The notes under the pieces were generated by a model that saw nothing but the letters and a program-made list of their open reading frames with translations, was not told the DNA's origin and did not search any database. The translations under genes and the position numbers were made by a program. 64,000 nucleotides of DNA. Source: Armigeres subalbatus. Lineage: Eukaryota; Arthropoda; Insecta; Diptera; Culicidae. The stretch is from contig NC_085140.1 in the NCBI RefSeq assembly GCF_024139115.2, forward strand, positions 315,087,259 through 315,151,258, read 5' to 3'. The number at the start of each line of letters is the position of its first letter. Positions within the stretch are counted from its first letter, which is position 1. This document shows positions 46,710 through 57,971 of this stretch, piece after piece.

Positions 46710-47673
46710 CTATGCGGATATTTCCAGCTGCTTACACTGGAGGGTCACTTCCGCACCCAACGACCTGACCTGAGCGCCGTCACCCAAGACCTCCTGGGCA
46801 AGCTTTTTGTAAGCCACCCCGCTGGATTGCGCGCCACGCTTCAGTACCAAGATCATTTCACCGTTCTTAGTACGTCTAACGCTGCGCACATCCTGGCCCA
46901 GGGCCGATAGGCTATCGGCCGCTCGCAGCGATTGCAGGACATCGGCGTATTTGTCCTTGTCGGTTTTCACCATCACCATCTGTCTCTCACCTTCTTCGTA
47001 GGTCGAGGGGTGTTTGACTTACGCACCCTACTGACCAGTTGCCAAGGATTCGCATCCCCTTCGACGAGTACCGATGGCTGGCTGGGGCCAGCTTGTGGCT
47101 CAGCAACTTGTGCCTGGCTAGTGCCTTTTGCCTTCTTGGGCACACGACCTTCAGGCTCCAGTGCACCATCTAGGCGACGCTTCGCCTTAATGGTAGCGCG
47201 TTTGGGTCGCTTCGAACTTGGCGTTTTCTTGCCCTCACTGGCCGTAAGGGCGGTCGCCTCTTTCACCGCAGTAACACCGCTAGGGGAGGAGAGGGCCTTG
47301 GTCTGCGTACCTTTGGCTACCTTCTCTGCTGCCGCTACACGCCTGATATAAGCGTCTTGTTCTTGTCTTGCGACACGAACAGCTTGCCGGAGCACCAACA
47401 GGCTCTGCTTAAGCTCCTTGTTGGTGTTCTGCCTGCCGCTTACGAACTCGATGATCTCGTCGAGTTGCTCGGCCACCACCCGTATCCCTGGTCTTGGCTC
47501 GTCAGGCGTGCAGGCAGGGCTACTCCCACCACCACTGGAGACTCTTCGGTACTGCCAATAGCAGCAGCCGTTACTCCACTCGCCCCCTCTTTAATAGGGG
47601 ACCTCGCTAGACCCCTTTTGGCAAAGGGGTCCGTCACCTCCAACTCCAAAGACTGATTACGTTCAATGCTCAT
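46710..47673 (-). pseudogene. R1-like LINE ORF1 (gag-like) N-terminal fragment, frameshifted
   Basis: The minus strand starts MSIERNQSLELEVTDPFAKR at 47673. After a frameshift near 47480 it continues as EQLDEIIEFVSGRQNTNKEL, a coiled-coil-like stretch, then Lys/Pro/Ser-rich linker. After a second shift near 46975 it reads VKTDKDKYADVLQSLRAADS ... GEMILVLKRG, ending at a stop after LQCKQLEISA. The KTDKDKYADVL ... GEMILVL block is the conserved domain preceding the zinc knuckles of R1-clade ORF1; knuckles and ORF2 are missing. The GC content is clearly higher than its surroundings. Retention of the 5' part with loss of the 3' part is opposite to ordinary 5' truncation. Confidence 0.7.
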
Positions 47674-48430
47674 TGCTGTATGGGTCCCCCTTGCGGCTAC
47701 CGCCGAATCCTACTGGAGTAGTCGCCTTTAGTGATCCCATGGTTATCTATGCCTGCCTTGTGGCAAGCAGGGAGGCCATGCGATAGTTGACACTTGCGTG
47801 TTCAGAGCCATATCAGCGCAAGTCAGGAAAGGGCATCTGAGCCTACTCCCACCCAGTAGGCAAAACTGGATGGCAGGATTGGGCAGCGTGCTACAAGGCC
47901 CGCCACGGTTTTATGGGACGGAAGACAGCCTAGCCATTAGCCCACTCGCCGTTTCGAGTCGGTGTCACCCGGCCCTACTAAGAGAGTAGAATGTCAGACT
48001 GCTAGCCCTCGCTTCACAACATAACTATATCCAAATACAAGTCCAATAAACGTATCCAGGATGCCATAATCAGGGTCTTACTGGTATCAACCCTGATGTG
48101 CCAGTAGCACTCCCTGGGCTTGTGCTTTTGAAGCGGCACACAGTCGCTTTGATAGAGTCTTGTGGTTTTTTGGGAGGGATTTTAGCAGAGCCCACTGCTA
48201 AATCCCACCACGCCCTAGGCAGTTCTCCCTGACTCACAGACAGCTGGGGAGGGGTCGTCAAGCCCTTGGACATGGTCCCTGCTGCCCCCTAAGCACCTGT
48301 CTAGCGTATTGGTTTCGTAGATCAGCCCCACCGAAGGGAGCGGTTACCCACCAATACCTTTTCCGAACTAAATCTATCACATGCTGTGCAAATGAATAAA
48401 TCAGACATAGTAGTTAATTTCCACTCCGTG
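47674..48430 (-). mobile_element. Probable 5' leader of the R1-like element
   Basis: GC-rich, repeat-free DNA directly upstream of the ORF1 start, ending where composition returns to AT-rich near 48400. Its outer end and any target duplication were not determined. Confidence 0.45.
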
Positions 48431-48503
48431 TGGCTTAATACCCGGAACATAGGCGATTAACTTTGAATGAATCAAATTTCGAAACTAATCTAACATCCAT
48501 TTA

Positions 48504-48630
48504 GGGGAAACTGGGGTAATATGCACCCCCGGGGCAAAACGACCCTTTGACGTTTTGGTGATGTTTCCGGCAGTGTCTGACACACCACCAAAAATGCCAA
48601 AAGGTCGGTGCATTTTACCCCAGTTTACCC
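48504..48630. mobile_element. Short TA-flanked MITE, 127 bp
   Basis: GGGGAAACTGGGGTAATATG at the left returns inverted as CATTTTACCCCAGTTTACCC at the right, with TA at 48502 and 48631. Confidence 0.82.
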
Positions 48631-48649
48631 TACTAAAAAATCTTCTATC

Positions 48650-49900
48650 GAACCATGTTCTAGCCCCAGATTTAAATCCAGATCATGACTCAAATTCAAA
48701 TCTTTACACAGATCCGTGTTCGAATCCTGACGCTAATCGAAGAAATTACGCTAATTTCCGAATCAAAATCTCAAGTCCAAATTGATTGAAAATACATAGA
48801 TTCAAATCCACGATTGAATCCAAATCTCAAACTGATGTTTCAGTTTCAGATACAAATCATTATCCGATCACGAATCGAAACATGAACTTTGAGCACGTTA
48901 CAATCTGTATTCTAATGGTTGGTTGTTTTCCAAAGTGGAAGTCAAATTCAAGCCTAAATATATTTTAATTTCCAAATCCCAATCCATTAAATACCATATC
49001 CAAATTTCATTCAAATCAATATGAAAAATGTGATTAAAACATGAATCTAATCCAATAACATTTCATGTGCGAATTGAAATGCATACATACATTCAAGTTT
49101 CAATCCAAAACCTGATAACAATACTTCCGATAACGAAATCAATATTTCAAAACTGGAACCAGATTGAATTAGGAATTCAAATTCCTAATAACTAAGTCAA
49201 TTGGATGCAGAACACAAAACCGATAGCAAAACTAAATACAACATCAAATCCTAAACAATAAGTTACCCCACATTTGATTTTGAATCCATATCCAAAGAAA
49301 GCAAGAAACCCAATCTTAGTCTAGAAATTTGAACTTAGATTCAGATTACAATCACATTTAAATTTAGTTCGAAATAAAGAGTGTGGTTAAAATCCGAATC
49401 CGATTAAAAATCTAAAATCACCTCCTTATTAAATCCAAAAGAGAATCTTGATTCAAAGGTAAATACAAATCCGAATCCAAATTAGATCTTCGATTCAGTT
49501 CAAGATTCGAATCCTGATCTAAATCTGATTCCGAATCCAAATCCAATTTGAAATATGAATCCAAATGTAATTCTGTAATCCCTTTCAGATCCGGATACAT
49601 CTTCAAATTCAAGCCTTAATTTAAATCCAGATCCAATTCTAAATATGAATTCTGATTCTCATCTTAATTAAGTTTCAAATCTGACCCAAATTCGATTTCA
49701 AGGCCAAATCCAAATACAGACCTAAGTCTAAAACTGAATACTGTTTCTAATTCAATTCCGAATTCCAAACCCCAACCAAATCCAAACAGAAACTTGATTT
49801 CAAATCCAAATCCATATTCAATCTAGAATCTTAATGCAAATCCAGCTCCAAATTTGAAACAAAAATTTAAACCACACTTAATCAAACTTCCTAATCAAAT
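48650..49900. repeat. Degenerate AAATCC/ATCCAA hexamer region, 1.25 kb
   Basis: Endless near-repeats of AATCCAAATC, GATTCAAATC and CCGAATCCAA with poor period; an old decayed simple-sequence tract. The Asp/Leu/Ser-rich minus-strand ORF at 49418-49612 is an artefact of it. Confidence 0.78.
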
Positions 49901-51939
49901 AATGATAAGAAACATTATTATTGTCTTTATTTGAGAGGCTTTCAGGTCTTAGTCGGCTCACCTCTGGAATAAGGAATATGTTTGTCATAGAGACTTACAT
50001 AGAAGAAAGGAAACCAACATGGTTAAATAAACTTAAAGATATGAAACGGTTTCCTTCCCAAGTTTTATTTTCAAGCAACCTTCGTTTGGTATTCGAAATA
50101 TAATTTCCAATGTGATGTGATCTGATTTTGTGGCCTTTGTGTCTCCAATCTACATTTCCATTAAAAAAAATCTATACACCCCAAACTCGTTTGACTCTTT
50201 CGCATACTTTATTGAATTTGAATGAAAATGGTGTCTGCGCCTTGGCACGGAACGAAAGCAGAGTGGTTTCCGTTCCCATTCCGCACGCTTCCCCCCTCCT
50301 TATACGGTTCGTATCCACCCGGGGATGATGGCGGCGCATCACAAAACATGGCGTCCTCGTCGTCGTCGATAACAATGGCGTGCTGTTTCTCCGAGTCAAT
50401 CCGATTCAATCAACGCCAGTGCCAAAAGTAGCACCACCATTCACCAAGCCCCATGTCTGGCAACGAACGAACGACATTCTAATGCGCCCGCCGCCGCCGG
50501 ATGGATGGAACGAACTTGTGCCGGAGGAGAGGAACAAATGATTTGAACTTGTAGCGTTTGGATGATGCTCTCTGTTGTTCCCTTCCAAAGTTCAGAACGT
50601 GGTTTGGCTCCGGTTCCGATCTGTGCCGATTGCCGTATACACTTCAATTCCAATTAACGTCGTCGTTCTGCCTGCCGAGCTCAGATGGATGGTGATGGTG
50701 GTTTCTGGCTTTGCTATAGAGCTGAGTCGGGGCTCTGTATGGCTCCTCGATTTTTGTGCGAGTGTTTGTGCATTGATTTTCCTCGTACCCTTCTTGCTTT
50801 GATAGGATTTGGAGAATTCGCCACCACCGCCAACTATGGACCGTACTTCGAGATTTTGCCATATTTCTACGAATTGGTATGGTGTTTACTGACCAAAATA
50901 CGACACCAAGAATTTAAATTCCTCACAAATATTTCAACTGAAAAACTGATTGTTAACTAAATTTCAGATTTTCAGTGAGTTTAAACAGATGAACAAATGC
51001 GTGAATTTTGTGTAAACCAATTTCACTGAAATAACTGACCTATAAATAGGTATTTTATTCAAGGAAAATTTTCCCAACAATTATTACATGATGGTGTCTT
51101 GCTTCGATCTGGATTCTTTTGTCTTAACTATATTGTTCTAAATTCCAAAGATTAAATCAAATTCCGCTCGTTTGAAACATGCTCCAACAATTTGTTTCCC
51201 GTGTGACCCACTGTCAGTCCTGTCATCGAATGGTCCGGCCAAGCGCCATAAAAGAGGGGTCGCGGTGGCCAGCAAACCGAAAATCGACCGATATCAGCAA
51301 AAAGGTTCGCTTTGAATCGCATACCCTCGACTGGCTGACTACTGACTGACAGGGCAAAAAGACTAAAGAACAAATACGAGAAAGAGAAAATTAAACCAAA
51401 ATGCAAAAGGATGATCCGGTATTAAAAATCTATTCAATTGAGGATCGCCCCTTCGTTCGCGTACGCTCCGCTGTCTGTCTCGTCGCGTCGATGAGTTTAG
51501 GATGAGTTCAAGTAGCGGTGTGCTGGTGTTCTGTTCCGCTGCTTTTCGTTGGTTCCGACGGTTCGGTCGGCGACGGCTTTTCAGTTGATGATTCCGGTCC
51601 TTTTCCGCCGACAACGACGACCGACGGTGGATGCTTGAACTTACCTATCTCTATCTCATTTAGCTTTTGCCAAGCGAATCCTTGGCGTTTTAATGCATAT
51701 GGCAGAATTTTCTAACTTCTGTCACTTTGATGATTTGCGTTGAAGAGACTACCGGCGAGGCGGCAAAGATGGTGGTGTGGGATTACGTGGAATGAAATTT
51801 GTGCTGAGGGCGTGCAATCCAATTATGCCGAGTTTTCGGCTTGACAATTGTAATCCTGGTTTCAATTTAATAATGCACATTCTTACTTGTAGGGTGGTGG
51901 AAAAGTGTACTAAAGTAATGTAAATTTTCCTTGTTTCAG
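49900..51939. other. Intron segment next to the second exon, with two GC-richer, repeat-poor islands
   Basis: About 50210-50780 and 51180-51800 are less AT-rich and free of recognised repeats. They hold open frames on both strands, none of them recognised. Candidates for conserved regulatory DNA, judged only from composition and position. Confidence 0.35.
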
Positions 51940-52043
51940 GTGCCAGGCTGGAACCGGTAACTGTACAGTAGACAAAGCACACCGGAACCAATGTCAAGCG
52001 TGTCGATTGAAGAAGTGTCTTAATATGGGAATGAATAAAGATG
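51940..52043 (+). CDS. Hr51: Nuclear receptor (NR2E3/PNR type) DNA-binding domain exon, second zinc finger
   Basis: A 104-base exon follows a good acceptor (TTCCTTGTTTCAG) and ends at donor G|GTACGT. Its first base completes the Arg codon left by the exon at 1-159, and it then reads [17 protein letters not shown] followed by [17 protein letters not shown]. This is the second zinc finger, C-x5-C-x9-C-x2-C, with the recognisable [13 protein letters not shown] block and the GMNKD that closes the domain. It ends one base into the next codon; in relatives that codon is Ala, opening the AVQNERQPR extension, so splicing to a GCN-type continuation is expected. I found no exon resembling that extension before 64000, so the next intron is at least 12 kb. 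The Asn-Cys-Thr in the finger loop is a modest departure from the Drosophila form as I remember it. Confidence 0.9.
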
Positions 52044-52890
52044 GTACGTATTCAAATGTTAACGAGTTAATATTGATCTGTTCTTAGTAATCATTGGCTT
52101 GTGAATCACTCATACAACAAAATACTTGTAAAGATATCCATCAACATCACTTAAGTTTAACCATCTAGTTTGATTTTTCCATATAGATTATACAAATTTT
52201 CCATACCAAATAATATTATCAATATTTTTGAGAAAATCAATCGTTCGCACAATGGATTTTTTGCCTGATTTTAACGATAGACTCATATGAAGGATACGAT
52301 TCATTCCATTTCAGACTGACCAAAATAATACAACTTTTTTGTATAGATTCGTCAAAACAAATATCGATAAGCACTTATTAAAAAATTAAAACATCTTCGA
52401 AAACAGCACGTTTTTTATACACAACACTGACTCAGGACCTTGCAGATCTGGGAAGGTAAACTTATGTATCTTAAAAAACCAGAACTTCACGTTTTACTTT
52501 CGCCTTGACCTGATGCAGCGAAATTTTCAATCAAGAAAAAATCAAACTCATTTTAAAATTTGTTAAAATGCATAAGGTCAATTAACTTACTTGGCTTTTC
52601 AGTGGAATGCGGAAGTTGCCAGACATTGATCTCCATAATAATTTGCAATTTATAAATAAATCATTAATACTTCAGCGAATATGGTTTATGTAGAACCTTC
52701 CAGAGCAAACCGCCCTGCGGCGTTTGGAATTGCATTATACCAGTTGGTTTTATGCGTCATTCTTGACCAAAAATGAAAAAAAGCCTTTTTTCACATAAGG
52801 TTATTTTTTCGACTTCTGAACCGAAAAAAAGTGTGATGATGTTTTTTTGTTAGGAAAGTTATTTTAAGCTGCTAGTGGACGGTCTTCAGG
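52044..52890. other. Unassigned intron DNA
   Basis: AT-rich, no ORF above noise, no element ends seen. Confidence 0.4.
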
Positions 52891-53016
52891 TACTTGTCAT
52901 AAGTTGAGTCCGTACCACTTGATTGTACCTTTGACAGATACATAACAGTAACAGTAAGACCGTCTTCAGTGTGGTGGAATTAAATGGAATTGTACAAACT
53001 CGTCTTATGACAAGTA
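52891..53016. mobile_element. ACTTGTCATAAG-family MITE, internally deleted
   Basis: Starts TACTTGTCATAAGTTGAGTC and ends CTCGTCTTATGACAAGTA. It retains CTTGATTGTACCTTTGACAG and GTCTTCAGTGTGGTGGAATT but lacks the central palindrome of the 23348 copy. Confidence 0.82.
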
Positions 53017-53498
53017 GTTTTTTTTCGTTTCGTTTCTTCATTTGAGGAACAAATTTAGAAATTTATAAATAAGTCTTCCAGCAAATTGAGAAAATTTCTG
53101 GTGAATTTCGTGAGAATATTTTTTTTAATATGTACTGTAAATTGAAATCAGATATCAGTAAATTTTCACAAGAAAAAAATAGCAGCAAATTGAGTTGAAC
53201 TTATCGAGTCCAGAAAAAACTTTGAATGTCTATTTTTTAAAAATACCCGGAATGTTTAGGCTAAAATCAGGTAAAATTCGAGGAAAATGTATTGGAATTT
53301 AAGTGATAGTTCAAAATAATTTCTGAGAAGAATTCCTCGGGAATTTAGCGAAAATTCGGAAGATTTTTTTGGAGAGCTCATTAGAGAATATAAATAAATT
53401 TACTGTTAATTAAAAAAGTGTGAAAATTAAGGCTTTTTAGGTTCTCCTGGTTTTTGTTTATAATATATGAATATTTATTAGTTTTATAGTATTATTGG

Positions 53499-53778
53499 CC
53501 CTCCTTAGCCGTGCGGTAAGACGCGCGGCTACAAAGCAAGACCATGCAGGGGGTGGCTGGGTTCGATTCCCGGTGCCGGTCTAGCAATTTCGGATTGGAA
53601 ATTGTCTCGACTTCTCTGGGCATAAAAGTATCATCGTGTTAGCCTCATGATATACGAATACAAAAATGGTAACCTGGCTTAGAAACCTCACAAAAACTGT
53701 GGAAGTGCTTAATGAACACTAAGCAGTGTGGGGATGGAATGCCAATAAGAAGAAGAAGAAGAAAAAGAAGAAGAAGAA
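53499..53778 (+). mobile_element. Feilai SINE (third copy), about 10-bp target duplication
   Basis: Same A-box/B-box head and body as the other two, with an internal deletion near 53725 (loss of TGCGAGGCGGCTCTGTCCC). A long (AAG)n tail ends it at about 53740-53778. GTATTATTGG occurs at 53489-53498 and 53779-53788. Confidence 0.92.
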
Positions 53779-53879
53779 GTATTATTGGCAAATAATAAAT
53801 TATACAATATGACTTTCTCGTTTGCAACCAGAAAATCATTATTCAACAGCGAAATTTTGGCAGAAAGCACCATAGGATA

Positions 53880-54092
53880 GCCCCATATAAAGTAGTGAGC
53901 AAAACTACCAAAAGACCAATTTTCGATTTGGGTATGTAAAATATGATTAATACACTGCTTATAACCTGTATTTCTATAATCAGGACGGTTTTGAATTTTT
54001 AGGTTTTCAGGGGGGGTTATGCGTTCAAATTGCCCCCTCCTAGAAATCACATTTTTACGTTTTTCTTGGAAAACGGACAGCTTTGCCATATT
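53880..54092. repeat. Dispersed repeat, second copy of 26684-26905
   Basis: Same order of shared blocks, from CCCCATATAAAG to ACAGCTTTGCCATATTTTC, moderately diverged. Confidence 0.7.
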
Positions 54093-54655
54093 TTCGTCTC
54101 AAAAGTAACATATTTATATATAATTACAAACAGATCTATACAAAACAAAACAGATCTATGCAATAGGCTTGATAATGTAATAATAGATCCATCCAGAATT
54201 TAGTTTTTAGGAGTTTTATAAAAGCATATTTTTACGCAATATTTAACGAACAAAAAAGTTTGGTACCCCGCAATACCCCGCAGTGAAACATCATGCAGTA
54301 CACCGTTGCACTCTTAAGCTTTGAGGATCATGAATAAAAATCAGCCCAAATTCACCATTTTGTAAGATACATGAATTTGAAAAGGTGCCCATTTTTGCGT
54401 TTCTCGTATACGCCCGAACGCCCATAGGGCTGTACATGGCCGGAAATAAGTATAAAGACATGCAATAATATATCAGAATATAATGTTCAATATTCATTTA
54501 AAACCTTGTACACATACACATTTTGTTTCTTGAGTTGATTACATATAAAAACCTGTACTCGCAATTTTGGAGTTTTTGGGTTGGAAACAACTATAAAAAC
54601 AAAATTAATTTTTCAAAAAACAAACACTTTATTAAGGGTCTTTCGACCGATAATG
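54093..54655. other. Unassigned AT-rich intron DNA
   Basis: Contains CAATACCCCGCAGTG-type words but no recognised element. Confidence 0.35.
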
Positions 54656-54659
54656 GTCC

Positions 54660-55791
54660 TCAATAATGTGTGCGATGGCCTTTTCTTATTAAAACTTCTT
54701 CCAATCGTCGAGGCATTGAAGTTATGAAATTCTTCAATGTATTCAGACCCATTTTAAACCATTCATCTCGAATAGCCCTTTACAGTTGGCCAGCCATTTC
54801 ATAAGTACTTCCATGGTTGAAAACATTATGTGAAAGCATCTCCCAAATGTTCTCAATCGGATTGAGATCCGAGCTGCGGGCGGGCCACTCCAATACGGGG
54901 ATGTTATGATGCTTCAAAAACTCTTTAGTAGATTTGGTGCCATGACAGGCAACATTATCTGGTTGGAACATCATGTTATAATCCGTTCCATTTTCGGAAT
55001 ACGGAATGAGATCTTCTTCCAAAAGCTGGCAATACATATCTGAAATCATCCGCGTCGAAATTAAACCAGCCAAGGAGGATACCAGCCAAGCTAATACCGG
55101 CCTAGATTATAACCGTTCCTCCGCCAATATTTCGTTTCTCTTTTCTTGGTCGCTCTTGCCCCTTTTATCATACCAGCGGCTACTAAAATCATATAGTGCA
55201 TCAAGGTTAAACTTCTTTTCGTCACTAAAAACCACGTTTGACGATCCTTCGTCCCAAAACCGATACTTTTCGGTGACGTAAAACACGCTTTCTTGCGACA
55301 AGATAGAAGCTTTGATAGGTACAGGCGTCGCTGATGTAAACGAAACATTGAAATCTCGCTTAACTTTTCAAAAGGTCCTAAGTAACATTTTTTTCATGAA
55401 TTAATTTGAATACTGCAATCAATAGCTTTCATGTTGTTCTGTTGATTGCGCTATTCAAATTAATTCACGAAAAAAATGTTACTTAGGACCTTTTGAAAAG
55501 TTAAGCGAGAAATCATTGTTTAAAATTTGACGAATCCGACGATCAGAAACCGACAAATCCATTTCCGCTTTAATCTCTGCCGATAACAGCTTGTCGTGGA
55601 TCGCCATCCGTTTTATTCCCTTTTTGATTCGCGGTATGGATGGGCGTTCAGATCGCTTCTTCGTGGCATACTTTTTGCCCATCCGGAGATATTTGAGTAC
55701 AACATTCTTTCTCCTACCAATCTTGATGCCGATTTTACGCAAGCTCATCCCTTGTTCTCGAAGACCACCGGGCTGTTTTTTTTTTTGGCAT
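54660..55791 (-). pseudogene. Tc1-type (DD34E) transposase, frameshifted and interrupted by a MITE
   Basis: Start at 55791 (MPKKK) with an A-run of 11 where 10 would keep frame. A helix-turn-helix part follows (REQGMSLRKIGIKIGRRKNV, VLKYLRMGKKYATKKRSERP, SVSDRRIRQILNNDF). After the MITE at 55356-55508 the frame resumes as NVSFTSATPV. Catalytic residues: Asp in FSDEKKFNLD, Asp in FQPDNVACHGTKSTKEF, and Glu in WPARSSDLNPIENIWEML with 34 residues between, hence DD34E. The C-terminus is NFITSMPRRLEEVLIRKGH with a stop at 54660. A frameshift between 55080 and 55120 also disables it. The enzyme cuts and pastes Tc1 elements at TA sites; the terminal repeats were not located. Confidence 0.87.
55356..55508. 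mobile_element. MITE in the Tc1 gene, 153 bp, about 60-bp inverted arms, 6-bp flanking duplication
   Basis: TCGCTTAACTTTTCAAAAGG ... starts it; its complement, nearly perfect for about 60 bp, ends it. GAAATC at 55350-55355 and 55509-55514 flanks it. Removing the MITE and one GAAATC rejoins the transposase frame (LNNDF-NVSF), which supports a true 6-bp duplication. Confidence 0.87.
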
Positions 55792-55799
55792 TTTTGACG

Positions 55800-56163
55800 T
55801 AGGACTTACGTCTTTCATTACTATACTGGGTGTCATTTAGATTTTTAGAAATCGAGAGCGTTACACTGAAAGGGAAGATTTTGAACGTTACTAGCGCCTT
55901 TATCTTTCGATGGATTTTTAAGATTTATATATCAATCGACTCGGACACTCTCCAGCAATTTTCCAACTTTATTGAAAGTTAAGATTGTTAATGATAAGCT
56001 ATTGAAAATTTCAATTCTTGTCAAGGCCAATAAAAATTTCATATATAATCAATCTCGTGCATTCCTAACACGGACATCAGAATGCACTGCCACGTGCCTT
56101 CGGATCTACCGCAAGATTTTATTTGTACATAAAAGAAGCAGTGCCTTCCGTGTGTGATTCATT
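55800..56163. other. Flank between Tc1 remnant and MITE dimer
   Basis: Probably includes the 5' part of the Tc1 element. Nothing else recognised. Confidence 0.35.
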
Positions 56164-56165
56164 TA

Positions 56166-56498
56166 GAGATGTCGTTAAATCCCGATTAATCGATTAGTAA
56201 CTAATCGATTACTCTCGATTCCTGTCGATTATTGAATCGATTGATCGTTGGATAATAATCGATTCAAAATTAATCGATTATTACAACGATGAATCGATTA
56301 ATGGAAGTAATCAATTAATTTGCGACATCCTTATGATGTCGTAAAATCCTGATTAATCGATTAGTAACAAATCGATTACTCTCGATCGCTCTCGATTATT
56401 GAATCGATTAATCGTTAGGTAATGATCGATTCAAAATTAATCGATTATTACAACGATGAATCGATTAATCGGAATAATCGATTAATTTACGACATCTC
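56166..56498. mobile_element. Dimeric TA-flanked MITE rich in TAATCGATTA
   Basis: Two tandem units (56166-56330 and 56335-56498) each run from GATGTCGTNAAATCC to a complementary CGACATC end. TA lies at 56164-56165 and 56499-56500. The interior is made largely of overlapping ATCGATTA/TAATCGAT words: ATTAATCGATTAGTAAC, AATCGATTACTCTCGAT, TGAATCGATTNATCGTT. Non-coding. Confidence 0.83.
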
Positions 56499-56499
56499 T

Positions 56500-57970
56500 A
56501 GATTCATTACAGTTTGTGACAGCAGCGCGTACTGACGTGCTTTATGCTCGCGCATTTTTTCTCGCATTTTTTTACCTACACAGCATGCAGTCGCCAGTGG
56601 AAGAGCTCCCGGTGAGTCTGCGAGTGTGCGTGAAAAAAGAGTCGTGATCGTCGGATGCAGTGGTGTTGGTTACGATCGATGCAATCGCCCATCGCATCGC
56701 TCGGAGCTCACGGCTAGACACCGATGATGGCTGACGCTGCGGTGGTGGATGAAGAATAATAAAAATAGCCCAGGGAAAGTGATTGGTTCAATAATCCACA
56801 TCATTCCGAGATGGGAATGAATTATGGTATATGACTGACCATATGTTAAGTTGTGGTTGGTACTAAACGACAAGTACATTAAAACAGGGTTATACCATTA
56901 CAGTTCTGATTCCTTAGCAAAAAAAAAGAACTACAATACTGATCAGTTTATAAGGGTTTAATAGTTGGAAATAAAGCGAAGCTAATTATGTTTTTAAATG
57001 TTGGTTTTATTTCTAGAAGTTTTGAAAAAACAAATCACTAATTATTCTATATAGTATGAATGTTGTCGTTTCCAATACCTATACCAATCAAACCTCATTA
57101 ATTCAAAAGTTAAATGTAAATACGTTACGATTATTCAAGTCCTACGTCTACTCGCGGTTATGTTTAAAACATTACCCATTATTTTTTTAAATTGCGAAAG
57201 TAATATAAGTTGAATTATGATAATAACATTTTCATTTCTTGTTCACAACTTTTTACTTTTTGCAAGAAATAAGCCTCCACGAGACGAAACAAAATGGCGC
57301 AGAAAACTGTCTTTATCCTTTTTTCCGAGCCAGAAAATAAAAAAGATACGAAATATTTAAAACACAGATGATTGTCTGACGAAACAACCCATACAGAATA
57401 TGCAACTTACTAATACATTCATTTCGACAGGAAGTTGGCTGGGATACCGTAAAAATAGTAAAGTGTATGAGAAGAGAAGGGGTTAAAATTTTACAGTTTT
57501 GACATTACTACATAATTGAAGCTGCTCTTTGCCACAATATCTTTTGTAAGTTCAAAAAAAATCTAAATATCAAATAAATGATATTCTATTGTGTTGATAT
57601 CACAATATGACGCTTATTGAATCTTTTCTATCTTCCTATCTTCTATCATTTAAGAAGTTCTACTCAGCGAATTTTCAATACCAGAAGCTAATAGTTGTTT
57701 TTTGATCATTTTAGAAAATCTGTGCTGCGTCAACTTGTCTGTGACCTGAACATAGTGTTAAAACCTTCATATGACTTATATTATTTTATCCAGCACCATA
57801 TAGGCTTATTGCAAGCCAAAAAGTGACCAAATTCCGTTGGCTCCATAGAATATGACAAAAATCGATTCTATGGCGGAAATTGGTCCCATACCCCATTTAA
57901 GCCTAGAAAAAAATATTTTTCTGATGAATACCACCATTTATTGCATGATTCATAATTCTGGCCAAAGAAA
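56500..57970. other. Intron DNA: GC-richer island at 56510-56770, remainder AT-rich
   Basis: 56510-56770 is repeat-free and GC-rich (CGATCGATGCAATCGCCCAT). A splice-like acceptor/donor pair within it is discussed under rejected items. 56770-57970 holds nothing recognisable. Confidence 0.35.
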
Positions 57971-57971
57971 C

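Noticed and set aside
46932..47989. Plus-strand ORFs of 63-139 codons
   Set aside because: Antisense shadows of the GC-rich minus-strand R1-like ORF1 and its leader.
50209..50409. Acidic minus-strand ORF (AIVIDDDEDAMFCDAPPSSP)
   Set aside because: Looks protein-like, but is short, overlaps equally good plus-strand frames and shows no domain or splice context.
56584..56611. Candidate 28-nt receptor microexon between a strong acceptor (TTTACCTACACAG) and donor (GTGAGT)
   Set aside because: Phase allows GCA (Ala) after GMNKD, but the following residues do not resemble the conserved AVQNERQPR extension, and 28 nt would shift the frame. Only RNA data could revive it.
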